This document shows positions 8,255-17,518 of a stretch of 64,000 nt of DNA, in pieces (within the stretch, counting starts at the first letter, position 1; each line of letters starts with the position of its first letter). Below the pieces are notes generated by a model. The model saw nothing but the letters and a program-made list of their open reading frames with translations, did not search any database and was not told where the DNA came from. The position numbers and the translations under genes were made by a program. The stretch comes from JAZKFT01 sp040386335. Lineage in GTDB: Bacteria; Bacteroidota; Bacteroidia; Chitinophagales; Chitinophagaceae. The stretch covers positions 62,001-126,000 of the forward strand of contig JAZKFT010000023.1 of NCBI GenBank assembly GCA_040386335.1, given 5' to 3'.

Positions 8255-9856
8255 ATGAAAAATATAATAAATAGGGTATTACCTCTCGCAGCTGTAGTAC
8301 TCACACTCACTGCCTGCACAAAAATGAAAGATATAGGCACGCTTGATACCGGTGGTTTTACTGACACCAGTTCTGCATTAAAAGATGCAGGAAATGGAGG
8401 CTTTATAGGTGTCGCCATCGACTTTCCTGCAATGGTAACCAATAGCACCTATTCCGCTGTGGTCAAAAGAGATTTTAACCAGGTGACTTTTGGTAACCTG
8501 ATGAAACACTCTTCCATCGTTAAAGACAATATCGGCACCATGGATTTTACCAATACCGATGCACTTGTAGCTGCTGTTGGTACTATGGATATTTTTGGCC
8601 ATACATTAGGCTGGCATTCCCAGCAGAATGCTACTTATCTTAAAAGCTATTCAGGCCTGGTGGTTCCTGCTGCGGCAGAATTGGCCACCAACCCGGGCTT
8701 TGAATCAGGAGGAATGGCCGGCTGGTCCATTTTTAATACCAATGGGGCCACTATTGCGGCGAGTAGCACAGCGGGTGATGCACGGACAGGTACCACGTGC
8801 ATGAAAGTGGTGAACCCTACTGCTCAAACAGGCAATCAATGGAGGGTGCAGGTATCCAGTGCGGCGTTTCCTACAACACCAACCAAACAGTATGTGATTT
8901 CTTACTGGGTAAAGGCGGCATCTCCAGGCGGTTCTATACGTTTGTCAACCGGGCCAACAAGTGCTCAATACCAGGGAGACCAAACGATTGGAACAACCTA
9001 CCAGCAAATAATATGGACCATTACCGCCAATATTTCATCTACCACTTTCTTGTTTGATATGGGCCAGGTAGCTAATACATATTACATTGATGACATAAGT
9101 GTAAAAGAAGTGGTACCGGTTCCGGGAGGGGCTGCCATTGCCAATAAGCTGGACACTGCCCTGGGCAAATACATCACTACAATGGTTAACCGCTATAAAA
9201 CAAAAGTAAAAGCCTGGGATGTTGTAAACGAGCTGTTGGATGATAATGGCAACCTGCGTAACAATTCCAACAGTCCTGCTCCCAGCGGTGCTAATGATTG
9301 GCTGGTATGGTCTCATTACCTGGGTAGAGATTATGCATTAAAAGCATTTAATTATGCGAAAGCAGCTGATCCGGCCGCACTACTATTTATCAATGATTAT
9401 AATCTTGAATCGCGGCCTGTAAAGTTAGATTCCCTCATTGCAATGGTAACTGAGTTGAAAGCAAAAGGTGCAAAAATTGATGGTATCGGCACACAGATGC
9501 ACATCACCAGGAACTCCAGCTATGATGGTATTGATCAAATGTTCAAAAAACTCGCGGCAACCGGTTTAAAAGTACATGTGTCCGAGTTGGATGTAAGAAT
9601 TAACCCGGCCGTTGTTCCAGGTTATATACTCACAGCTTTGGAAGAAAACTACCAGGCCAGGGTTTATAATTATGTGGTGGCTTCTTATCTGAAAAATATT
9701 CCTAAGGCACAGCAATATGGTATCACGGTATGGGGTGTATCGGATAATACCAGCTGGCTATACAACGGCGGTAAAGATTTCCCGCTGATGTACCACGCTG
9801 ATTTTTCAAAGAAAGTGGCTTACTCGGGGGTATGGAATGCGCTGAAAGGCCAATAG
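8255..9856 (+). CDS. GH10 endo-beta-1,4-xylanase lipoprotein with an internal carbohydrate-binding module
   Basis: A 533-residue lipoprotein (lipobox TLTAC, Cys21) predicted to cut internal beta-1,4 bonds of xylan at the cell surface. The GH10 barrel begins around residue 45. The conserved GHTLGWHSQ segment is followed by an insertion (about residues 142-287) with the beta-sandwich look of CBM4_9/CBM22, opening with NPGFESGG and closing with YYIDDISVKEV. The barrel then resumes with the acid/base Glu326 in WDVVNELLDD and the nucleophile Glu444 in VHVSELDVRI, followed by GITVWGVSDNTSWL. An internal CBM in the GH10 barrel is known from Bacteroides xylan-utilisation enzymes. It closes the SusCD transcription unit, and a strong hairpin follows its stop codon. 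Confidence 0.94.
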   Translation: MKNIINRVLPLAAVVLTLTACTKMKDIGTLDTGGFTDTSSALKDAGNGGFIGVAIDFPAMVTNSTYSAVVKRDFNQVTFGNLMKHSSIVKDNIGTMDFTNTDALVAAVGTMDIFGHTLGWHSQQNATYLKSYSGLVVPAAAELATNPGFESGGMAGWSIFNTNGATIAASSTAGDARTGTTCMKVVNPTAQTGNQWRVQVSSAAFPTTPTKQYVISYWVKAASPGGSIRLSTGPTSAQYQGDQTIGTTYQQIIWTITANISSTTFLFDMGQVANTYYIDDISVKEVVPVPGGAAIANKLDTALGKYITTMVNRYKTKVKAWDVVNELLDDNGNLRNNSNSPAPSGANDWLVWSHYLGRDYALKAFNYAKAADPAALLFINDYNLESRPVKLDSLIAMVTELKAKGAKIDGIGTQMHITRNSSYDGIDQMFKKLAATGLKVHVSELDVRINPAVVPGYILTALEENYQARVYNYVVASYLKNIPKAQQYGITVWGVSDNTSWLYNGGKDFPLMYHADFSKKVAYSGVWNALKGQ

Positions 9857-10222
9857 CCGATTTTGTTTTCATAAGGGCAAAATGTTACGTAATTCAGGCG
9901 GGGTGTCAAAAGCATTTCGCCTGAATTACGTAAACAACTTCCATAATAAATCAGTTTCTAAAATCCTTCACAGACCGCAAGGTTTTATATTTGAAAACAT
10001 TGATGCCGCAGGAGAATATATTGTTATAAAACACCTTCCGGTATCATAGCTCAGACAGGGTAGATATTATCACATCCTTGCTTTTTATTATCCGGACAAG
10101 GGATGAGGTATTTTTTATGATGATATTGGTGGTGATCTGGCTAAATTGCCACTAACCGGAATACGCCGGCGGCGAACGTGGCTGGTGCAATAGGATGTAT
10201 AAAACCCGACAAAAACGGCCAT
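9857..10222. other. Intergenic region with strong hairpin before the GH2-GH43-GH2 cluster
   Basis: This gap of about 366 bases separates the SusCD-GH10 unit from the next glycosidase group. It carries the hairpin at 9885-9933 and otherwise AT-rich sequence with no credible gene. A frame on the plus strand continues upstream of the GH2 start to a GTG at 10178, but the codons before 10223 have no protein-like character. A promoter for the downstream genes may lie here, but I cannot identify it. Confidence 0.4.
9885..9933. terminator. Perfect 16-bp inverted repeat after the GH10 gene
   Basis: The left arm is TTACGTAATTCAGGCG (9885-9900) and the right arm its exact reverse complement (9918-9933), with a 17-base loop. 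It lies 29 bases after the xylanase stop codon. No T-run follows directly, so it could be an mRNA 3' stabilising stem, a terminator of unusual form, or a protein-binding dyad. Confidence 0.55.
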
Positions 10223-13144
10223 ATGAACCTGGTAAACAGAAAGACAAAAATTATTATTGGCCTTTGTTTGTGGACGACGATATCCGCAATGGCGCAATCT
10301 TCAACTCCTGGCAGGGAACACCTGCTGATGGACTTTGGCTGGCGTTTTGCCTTCGGCCATCCTTTTGATACAAAGAAAGACTTCAATAATGGCACATCTT
10401 ATTTTTCTTACCTAACCAAAGCAGGGTACGGTGATGGTGCTGCTTCCGCCGATTTTGACGACCGTGCCTGGCGTAAATTGGACTTGCCCCACGATTGGGC
10501 GGTTGAACAGCCATTTAGTAACAAGGCCAGCTTCAGCCATGGTTTCAAGGCTATTGGACGAAATTTCCCCGACGCCACTGTGGGCTGGTACCGTAAAGCA
10601 TTTACCATACCTGCTGCCGATTTGGGAAGGCGTATTCATATAGTTTTCGATGGCGTTTTTCGCAACAGCATGGTATGGGTAAACGGCCATTACCTTGGTA
10701 CAGAAACCAGCGGCTACCTGGGTTTCGAATACGACATCACCGATTACCTGAATTATGGTGGTGAAAATACGGTGGCTCTAAGAGCAGATGCGACCATGGA
10801 AGAAGGCTGGTTTTACGAAGGCGCCGGAATCTACCGCCATGTGTGGCTCAACAAAACCGACCCCATCCATATAACTGCAGATGGAACTTTTGTCACCACA
10901 GAAGCTAGCGGAACTGCTGCGAAGATTACCGCCAGTGTTACTGTGAAGAACGATAATAAGATCGCTGCAACATGTAGTATAGAACAAACGATCCTTGATG
11001 CAAACGGCAAACCCCTGGCTACAGAATCGTTAAATCAGGTACGTTTAAAACCTTTGGAAGAAAAGGAGTTTTCCGGTCATTTCACACTTCAAAATCCAAT
11101 GCTGTGGGATATTGAAAATCCATACCTGCATAAATTGGTGACTACCATCAAACAGGGCGATAAAATACTTGATACATACACCACAACCTTTGGCATTCGC
11201 ACGTTGAGGTTTGACGCCAACGAAGGCTTTTTTCTGAATGGAAAGCATGTGCAGATAAAGGGCACCAACAATCACCAGGACCATGCCGGTGTAGGTGCGG
11301 CCATGCCCAACGGCCTGCAGGATTTCCGGATCAAAGCATTGAAATCCATGGGCAGTAATGCCTATCGCTGTTCGCATAATCCACCCACGCCGGAGCTGCT
11401 CGATGCCTGCGACAGGTTAGGCATGTTGGTAATAGACGAAAACCGGCTTATGGGTATTACCCAACACCATTTTAGCGAGGTAAAAAGATTAATGCTGCGT
11501 GACCGAAATCATCCGTGCATCATCAGCTGGAGCGTGGGCAATGAGGAATGGCAAATTGAAAATAATATGGTTGGTGCCAGGATAGCGGCCACCATGCAGG
11601 CTTTCGTCAAAACTTTGGATACTACACGCCCTGTTACTGCGGCGTTTAGTGGCGGCGTTGGCAGTGGCATTTCCACTACCATCGATTTCATGGGCTATAA
11701 TTATATCGCCAATAAAAATACCGACGAGCATCATAAAAAATTTCCTTCCCAATTGAGCTGGGGAACAGAAGAAGGCAGCACCGTGGCCACCCGCGGTATT
11801 TATATAGATGATGATACAAAACACTATAAAGCGGCTTATGATAAAGCACAGCGCCCAAAGATGTTGTTAAGCCTCGAAGATGGCTGGAAGCATTATGCAG
11901 ATAGAAAATACCTGGCCGGGATGTTTATCTGGACCGGCTTTGATTATCGGGGTGAACCCACCCCTTACGATTGGCCGTCCAATGTTTCGTTATTTGGGAT
12001 GCTTGATAATTGTGGCTTCCCGAAAGACAATGTGTATTACCTCCAGGCCTGGTGGGGCAATAAACCCGTGCTCCATATTTTACCCCATTGGAACTGGCCG
12101 GGCAAGGAAGGGCAGGAGGTAGTTGTATGGGCCCACAGCAACTGCGAGGAAGTGGAATTATTTCTCAATAAAAAAAGCCTTGGTAAGAAACCCATGCAAA
12201 GAAATTCACACCTTGAATGGAAGGTGAATTACCAGCCCGGCACACTGGAAGCAACCGGTTATAAAAACGGAAAGAAGGTTTTGACAGACAAAGTACAGAC
12301 TACCGGCAGTGCAAATGGGGTGCAATTGGTAGCCGATAAAATCAGTATGGCTGCCAACAATGAAGATATCGCGGTGGTTGCCGTAGATGTACTGGACAAA
12401 AGCGGACTGCATGTTCCCACAGCAGGTAACGAAGTCACTTTTTCCATAACGGGTCCCGGAAAGATTATTGGTGTGGGCAATGGTGATCCAACCTCCATGG
12501 AGCCAGACAAGTTTATCGAGGAAATTCGTATCGCTCCTATCGAAAACCTGCGGGAAAAAATTGTCAGCGGTCCTGATGCCTCTTTAGAAATTGCCCCTGG
12601 CTATAATGATTCAAACTGGGACAAGGCTTTTAAAGATACCCGTGATGAACAATTTGCCCAAAGGGCAAAATCCGTAGTTTACCGTGGCGATTTTACCATG
12701 CCACAAAATATACCCGAAACGGCCGTTGTGACCTTCTTATACAAGTTTATCGGCAAAGAACAATCTATTTACATCAATGGTAAATTATTGGCTTCGGGTA
12801 TTGAAATGGCTGATAAAGGCAATCGTTTTGCTGCCGGTAAAAAGTCGTTTGAAATTGATCAAAAGCTGTTGATGCCAGGCAAAAATCTGATCGTGATCAT
12901 AGCGTCACCTTTGGTAAGGGGCAACGAGTGGCATACGCCCAATATGGATCCGGGTGCCTTCCAGGTATTGACACCGGCTGCGCAATGGAAACGTAGTTTA
13001 TTCAGCGGGCTGGCGCAGGTAATTGTTCAATCAACCGGTGGGGTGGGGGATATTACCTTAACTGCCGCAGCCAAAGGTTTGAAACAGGCAACCATTACAA
13101 TAGCATCGCAGCCTGCCACAGTAAGGCCGCGTATTGAACACTAA
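10223..13144 (+). CDS. GH2-family glycosidase (beta-galactosidase-like, DUF4982-type)
   Basis: About 973 residues from the ATG at 10223, which begins a signal peptide (MNLVNRKTKIIIGLCLWTTI, ending near AMAQ). The frame continues upstream to a GTG, but those codons are less likely to be translated. Domain order: sugar-binding jelly roll (about 60-210, with DLPHDWAVEQPF), Ig-like linker, TIM barrel (about 320-610), then C-terminal Ig-like and DUF4982-type domains, and a further jelly-roll-like segment (about 790-890). The acid/base is Glu441 in SVGNEEW and the probable nucleophile Glu516 in WGTEEGSTVATRG, the arrangement of the GH2 subgroup that carries DUF4982. It is probably periplasmic or surface-exposed and retaining. 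In this locus it could remove beta-linked galactose or another side group from arabinoxylan; the exact sugar cannot be read from sequence. Confidence 0.88.
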   Translation: MNLVNRKTKIIIGLCLWTTISAMAQSSTPGREHLLMDFGWRFAFGHPFDTKKDFNNGTSYFSYLTKAGYGDGAASADFDDRAWRKLDLPHDWAVEQPFSNKASFSHGFKAIGRNFPDATVGWYRKAFTIPAADLGRRIHIVFDGVFRNSMVWVNGHYLGTETSGYLGFEYDITDYLNYGGENTVALRADATMEEGWFYEGAGIYRHVWLNKTDPIHITADGTFVTTEASGTAAKITASVTVKNDNKIAATCSIEQTILDANGKPLATESLNQVRLKPLEEKEFSGHFTLQNPMLWDIENPYLHKLVTTIKQGDKILDTYTTTFGIRTLRFDANEGFFLNGKHVQIKGTNNHQDHAGVGAAMPNGLQDFRIKALKSMGSNAYRCSHNPPTPELLDACDRLGMLVIDENRLMGITQHHFSEVKRLMLRDRNHPCIISWSVGNEEWQIENNMVGARIAATMQAFVKTLDTTRPVTAAFSGGVGSGISTTIDFMGYNYIANKNTDEHHKKFPSQLSWGTEEGSTVATRGIYIDDDTKHYKAAYDKAQRPKMLLSLEDGWKHYADRKYLAGMFIWTGFDYRGEPTPYDWPSNVSLFGMLDNCGFPKDNVYYLQAWWGNKPVLHILPHWNWPGKEGQEVVVWAHSNCEEVELFLNKKSLGKKPMQRNSHLEWKVNYQPGTLEATGYKNGKKVLTDKVQTTGSANGVQLVADKISMAANNEDIAVVAVDVLDKSGLHVPTAGNEVTFSITGPGKIIGVGNGDPTSMEPDKFIEEIRIAPIENLREKIVSGPDASLEIAPGYNDSNWDKAFKDTRDEQFAQRAKSVVYRGDFTMPQNIPETAVVTFLYKFIGKEQSIYINGKLLASGIEMADKGNRFAAGKKSFEIDQKLLMPGKNLIVIIASPLVRGNEWHTPNMDPGAFQVLTPAAQWKRSLFSGLAQVIVQSTGGVGDITLTAAAKGLKQATITIASQPATVRPRIEH

Positions 13145-13167
13145 GACGGATCAAAAAAAATAATACC

Positions 13168-14166
13168 ATGAGAATGAAACAATTCCTCTTGTTTGTGATG
13201 CTGGTGACAATGAGTCTGGGGTCATTGTCACAAAAAAACCAACCGGGCACCGCCTTTATTGCCAACCCCATCATTCCCGGTTATTTTGCCGATCCTTCAA
13301 TTATAGAACACAACGGCACATTTTACATCTATGCAACCATCGACCCCTGGGGCGGGGATAGCCTGGCGCTTTTTACTTCTGCGGATTTTAAAAACTGGGA
13401 GAGAAAGCCACTCAACTGGCCTACCAAGGCACAGTGTACCAGCCCTACATCCAATGATAGCAGGGTTTGGGCACCCAGCGTTGTAAAAGGCAAAGACAAT
13501 AAATTTCACATGTTTGTTTCAGTGGGTAGCGAAGTGTATGCAGGCGTAGCTGATCATCCCCAAGGCCCCTGGAAAAATGTACATGCAGATGGAAGCGTAT
13601 TTATTAGTAGCCAAAAAAAATCCATTAATGTACATACCATTGATGCAGAAGCATTTTTAGATGATGATGGAAAAGCTTACCTGTACTGGGGTTCCGGCTG
13701 GGATTGGAAGGATGGTCATTGTTTTGTGGCGCAGATGAATGAAGCTATGGATGCTTTCGTAACGACTCCCAAAGACATTACACCACCTCATTATTTTGAA
13801 GCGCCCTATATGATAAAACAGAAGGGGCTTTATTACCTGATGTATTCCCATGGCAAATGCACCGACAGCACCTATAATGTTCGCTACTCCACAGCCGGCA
13901 ACCCGATTGGCCCCTGGACAGAAGGGAAAAACAGCCCGGTATTATCTACGAATGCTTCCGGTACTGTTGTTGGCCCGGGACACCACACCATGCTGCGTTT
14001 CAAAGGCAGGGATTATATCATCTACCACCGCATTTCAGATAAACCCAGCAAAGACCTGCTCCGGGAACTTTGTATAGATGAGATGAGGTTTGATAAAGAT
14101 GGAAATATCATTGTTGTACAACCCACACAAACCGGGGTCAAAAGCTTTCTGGCGGGTAAAAAATAA
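13168..14166 (+). CDS. GH43-family glycosidase (arabinofuranosidase or beta-xylosidase)
   Basis: A 332-residue secreted five-bladed beta-propeller enzyme. A signal peptide (MKQFLLFVMLVTMSLGSLSQ, also startable at the second ATG, 13174) precedes the catalytic domain. The three inverting catalytic acids of GH43 are visible: base Asp42 in YFADPSII, pKa modulator Asp159 in HTIDAEAFLDDDG, and general acid Glu211 in HYFEAPYMIKQ. The length is that of a single-domain GH43 without an accessory beta-sandwich. GH43 enzymes in xylan loci remove alpha-L-arabinofuranose or cleave xylobiose. It sits 23 bases after the GH2 gene and 77 before the next, so it is in the same operon. Confidence 0.92.
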   Translation: MRMKQFLLFVMLVTMSLGSLSQKNQPGTAFIANPIIPGYFADPSIIEHNGTFYIYATIDPWGGDSLALFTSADFKNWERKPLNWPTKAQCTSPTSNDSRVWAPSVVKGKDNKFHMFVSVGSEVYAGVADHPQGPWKNVHADGSVFISSQKKSINVHTIDAEAFLDDDGKAYLYWGSGWDWKDGHCFVAQMNEAMDAFVTTPKDITPPHYFEAPYMIKQKGLYYLMYSHGKCTDSTYNVRYSTAGNPIGPWTEGKNSPVLSTNASGTVVGPGHHTMLRFKGRDYIIYHRISDKPSKDLLRELCIDEMRFDKDGNIIVVQPTQTGVKSFLAGKK

Positions 14167-14243
14167 ATTATCGTTCCGCGTCAACAGGCAAGGATGCAGA
14201 CGTTGTGAATACCGTTTATATTCATCGGGTAAAATTAGAAAAG

Positions 14244-16994
14244 ATGCAAAAACGATTATTGCTGGCATTGTTGCCGTTGTACTTCCTGCTGCCGCATTTA
14301 CAGGCGCAAAAGACCCTCATTCAGTATTTATCCGGAACAGACAAGGATCATACCGTACTATGGGATTTTATGGTAAACGCCGGCCGCAACAGCGGAAAAT
14401 GGTCCACTATACCCGTGCCTTCCTGTTGGGAAATGCAGGGCTTTGGTTCATATAACTATGGTACCGATACCCTGAATCCGGGAGAACGTGGGGAATACAA
14501 ATACCGGTTCCAGGTAGCACCGCAGCACAAGGGCAAAAAGATCTACATTGTTTTTGAAGCGTCCATGACCGATACCGAAGTGAAAATAAACGGGCAGTCA
14601 GCAGGTCCGGTACACCAGGGTGCATTTTATGAGTTTAAATACGACATCACCCATTTGGTACAATTTGGAACAAGCAATTTGCTCGAGGTAACCGTAACCA
14701 AAAAAAGCACCAACAACTCTGTAAACCGCGCAGAAAGACAATCCGACTTTTGGTTATTCGGCGGCATCTTCCGGCCGGTGTATCTGGAAATTGTGCCACC
14801 CATATTTATAGAAAGGGTGGCGATAGATGCGAAGGCAAATGGCGATTTTAATATGCAGGTGTTTCAAAATGCCAGCGATGGGCAAACGGTAGAAGCACAG
14901 GTATTCGATTTAAAAGGAAAGCCCGTGGAAAAACCGTTCCAACTGGAAAAAGCCGACAACATGTTGCGCCACCATTTCAGCAATATTAAACTCTGGAACC
15001 AGGAGGAGCCCAACCTGTATAATGTGGTTGTGTCCATAAAAGAAGGTGCCAAAGTCATTCACACCATTACCCAACGCTTTGGATTTCGCACTGCGGAATT
15101 GAGAAGGGAAGATGGCTTTTATGTAAACGGGAAAAAAATAATATTTAAGGGGGTCTGCCGCCACAGTCAATGGCCGGAGAGCGGCCGCACCCTCAGCCGG
15201 GAGGTTCACTTGTTGGATATAGCGGCGATGAAAGGCATGAATATGAACGCCGTTCGCATGAGCCATTACCCCCCCGATAAGGAATTTTTAGATCTCTGCG
15301 ACAGCCTGGGCTTATTTGTATTGGACGAACTGACGGGCTGGCAAAAGGCTTATGATACCGCAACCGCCACCCGGCTGGTAAAGGAAACGGTGATACGTGA
15401 TGTAAACCATCCATCCATCGTGATCTGGGATAATGGCAATGAAGGAGGCTGGAACCGTGGGGTAGACAAAGATTACGATTTGTACGATCCTCAAAAGCGC
15501 CATGTTATTCATCCCTGGGAACGTTTTGAAGGCACTAATACCAAGCACTACCCCGATTTTAAGTACATCGTAAATGAAAACAAAAATGCTAAGGAAGTAT
15601 TTTTCCCCACTGAATTTATGCATGGCTTGTTTGATGGAGGCCATGGTGCAGCACTGGAAGATTTCTGGAACGAGATGCTGAAGCATCCACATTTTGCAGG
15701 TGGGTTTTTATGGGCGTTGCATGATGAAGGTGTGGTTCGTGGCGACTGGAATAATAGAATAGATGTTGCCGGCAACAACGCCCCCGACGGCATCGTAGGG
15801 CCGCACCGCGAAAAAGAAGCCAGTTATTTTACCATCAAACAATTGTGGAGCCCGGTGTACATTGAAGCAAAAAATCCTGGTAAAAATTTCGACGGGAAAA
15901 TAGCAGTTGAAAATCGCTATTTCTATACCAATCTCAACAAGATAAAATTTGAATGGCAACTGGTTGCATTTGCCGGTGCGAACACTGTCTCGATCTCTCC
16001 AAAAATTCTTAAAAAAGGCAATCCATCAGCGTTGCAAATAGCACCTGGCGAAAAAGGTGAAATGAATATTGTATTGCCTGCCGGCCACAATGCGGATGCA
16101 TTTTACCTGAGGGCTTTTGATGCGAAAGGTGATACGATCTGCACCTGGAGTTGGGCGATGAAAGACCCGGTCCCTGTTGCCAAATCATCGGGTGCTTCTG
16201 GTAAAAGCAACGCTGTTGTTGCAACCGAAGATGCCCAATCTGTTCGGGTAACATGTGATGGTATTGCCTACAATTTTGATAAGACAACAGGTTACCTGCA
16301 AAGCGTATTAAATGGTAACAAAACAATATCTTTTAACGGCGGCCCGGCTTTGGGAGGCCACCCACAAAAGCTGGGCAGTTTTACCCACAACCAACAAGGC
16401 GAAAGCTATATCGTGCGGCCAGTTTATAACGGGGATAGTTTACAAGTGAAATGGATTTTTAAAGCCGGGGAATTGCCAAAACTGGAGTATAGCTACCTGG
16501 CGGGAGATACTGCCGCCTACAGGGGTATCACCTTTAACTATTCCGAAGAAAAAATAAATGGTATGAAGTGGTTGGGCCGCGGGCCATACCGGGTTTGGAA
16601 GAACCGTATGGTAGGAGAGCAGTTCGGCGTTTGGCAAAAGGCTTATAACAATACCATCACAGGTGAATCATTTAACTATCCTGAGTTTAAAGGCTGGCAT
16701 TCGGAAATATATTGGGTTAAAATTCAAAATAAGGAATCTGATTTTACAGTATACACGACCCAGCCAGGCATGTACTTCCAAATGTTGCAGCCAGCCAGGC
16801 CGGTTGGGTTTAAGAACAACAATACCAGCCCGCCTTTTCCGGGAAACACCATTGGTTTTTTTAATGCCATCAGCCCCATTGGTACCAAGTTCCAGGATGC
16901 AAAAGTGATGGGGCCGCAAAGCCAGGGTAATTTACCGATGACAGGGCCATTTAAGGGAACGTTGTTGTTTGATTTTAGGGCCGGGAATAAGTAG
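14244..16994 (+). CDS. GH2-family glycosidase, second copy (beta-galactosidase-like)
   Basis: About 916 residues from the ATG at 14244, which opens a signal peptide (MQKRLLLALLPLYFLLPHLQ). An upstream GTG-started frame is unlikely. Domain order: jelly roll with VPSCWEMQGFGSYNYG, Ig-like domain, TIM barrel (about 290-560), then a C-terminal beta-sandwich resembling the beta-galactosidase small chain (about 660-910, with WLGRGPYRVWKNRM). The acid/base is Glu400 in DNGNEGGWN and the nucleophile Glu457 in FFPTEFMHGL. It differs clearly from the GH2 at 10223 in its active-site motifs and C-terminal domains, so the two are not a recent duplication and probably take different bonds. It closes the glycosidase operon. 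Confidence 0.88.
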   Translation: MQKRLLLALLPLYFLLPHLQAQKTLIQYLSGTDKDHTVLWDFMVNAGRNSGKWSTIPVPSCWEMQGFGSYNYGTDTLNPGERGEYKYRFQVAPQHKGKKIYIVFEASMTDTEVKINGQSAGPVHQGAFYEFKYDITHLVQFGTSNLLEVTVTKKSTNNSVNRAERQSDFWLFGGIFRPVYLEIVPPIFIERVAIDAKANGDFNMQVFQNASDGQTVEAQVFDLKGKPVEKPFQLEKADNMLRHHFSNIKLWNQEEPNLYNVVVSIKEGAKVIHTITQRFGFRTAELRREDGFYVNGKKIIFKGVCRHSQWPESGRTLSREVHLLDIAAMKGMNMNAVRMSHYPPDKEFLDLCDSLGLFVLDELTGWQKAYDTATATRLVKETVIRDVNHPSIVIWDNGNEGGWNRGVDKDYDLYDPQKRHVIHPWERFEGTNTKHYPDFKYIVNENKNAKEVFFPTEFMHGLFDGGHGAALEDFWNEMLKHPHFAGGFLWALHDEGVVRGDWNNRIDVAGNNAPDGIVGPHREKEASYFTIKQLWSPVYIEAKNPGKNFDGKIAVENRYFYTNLNKIKFEWQLVAFAGANTVSISPKILKKGNPSALQIAPGEKGEMNIVLPAGHNADAFYLRAFDAKGDTICTWSWAMKDPVPVAKSSGASGKSNAVVATEDAQSVRVTCDGIAYNFDKTTGYLQSVLNGNKTISFNGGPALGGHPQKLGSFTHNQQGESYIVRPVYNGDSLQVKWIFKAGELPKLEYSYLAGDTAAYRGITFNYSEEKINGMKWLGRGPYRVWKNRMVGEQFGVWQKAYNNTITGESFNYPEFKGWHSEIYWVKIQNKESDFTVYTTQPGMYFQMLQPARPVGFKNNNTSPPFPGNTIGFFNAISPIGTKFQDAKVMGPQSQGNLPMTGPFKGTLLFDFRAGNK

Positions 16995-17518
16995 AAGACT
17001 GGCAGGAGGACATAAAAAATCCGCGAATAAATTCAGTTTAAACTGTCTATTAAAAAATAATATTCAATCCCGTTTGTTACGCATAGGCGTCCATCTAATT
17101 TTGCAAAACAGTGGGTGTATCGGCGGGGTTTTCACAGCGGTGGCACTGAATTATCAGTGGCTTACTGTGAAACCCCGACGTGGGAGTCAATTATGACATT
17201 TATCACCCACACGTTTGAAATAAAGAAGTTTGAAATTTCTGAAGCGGGGCTTTAAGATTTTCGGGGATACTCACACGTCGGGGTTTCACGGTAAGTTGTT
17301 GAAACTTTCAGGGGCCGCTTGTGAAAACCCCGCCGGAACAGTTTAAAATATTCATTTAAAATTCTTTCAAGACCCTTTCAATAAAAGGATTCAGGGGATT
17401 TTATGAAAATCAGCTTAACGCCAATGCGTTTATTACGGGATTGATTATTTTCTTAACTCAACGGCGTTGGATGCCAGAATAAATTTCATACAATTATAGC
17501 CCTCATAAAAAAGTTAAC
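16995..17518. other. Intergenic region with double-hairpin repeat
   Basis: This gap of about 520 bases has no gene. It contains a 12-bp palindrome CAGTTTAAACTG at 17034-17045, the large tandem hairpin element at 17121-17335 listed separately, and an AT-rich stretch before the dehydratase start that probably holds its promoter. I could not find a clear TAnnTTTG box at the right distance. Confidence 0.45.
17121..17335. repeat. Tandem double-hairpin, REP-like palindromic element
   Basis: Two 62-base arms (17121-17182 and 17274-17335) are inverted copies of each other at roughly three-quarters identity, separated by 91 bases. Each arm is itself a hairpin: CGGCGGGGTTTTCACA at one end faces TGTGAAACCCCGACG at the other. 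The unit therefore occurs four times in alternating orientation. The outer 15-16 bases are nearly identical in both arms while the hairpin loops differ, as expected if the stems are under selection. This is the form of REP/BIME-type or MITE-like elements. It may also end transcription of the glycosidase operon. No transposase is present in the window. Confidence 0.7.

Noticed and set aside
10178..10222. Upstream GTG-started extension of the GH2 gene
   Set aside because: The ATG at 10223 gives a good signal peptide directly; the extension adds residues that would bury it.
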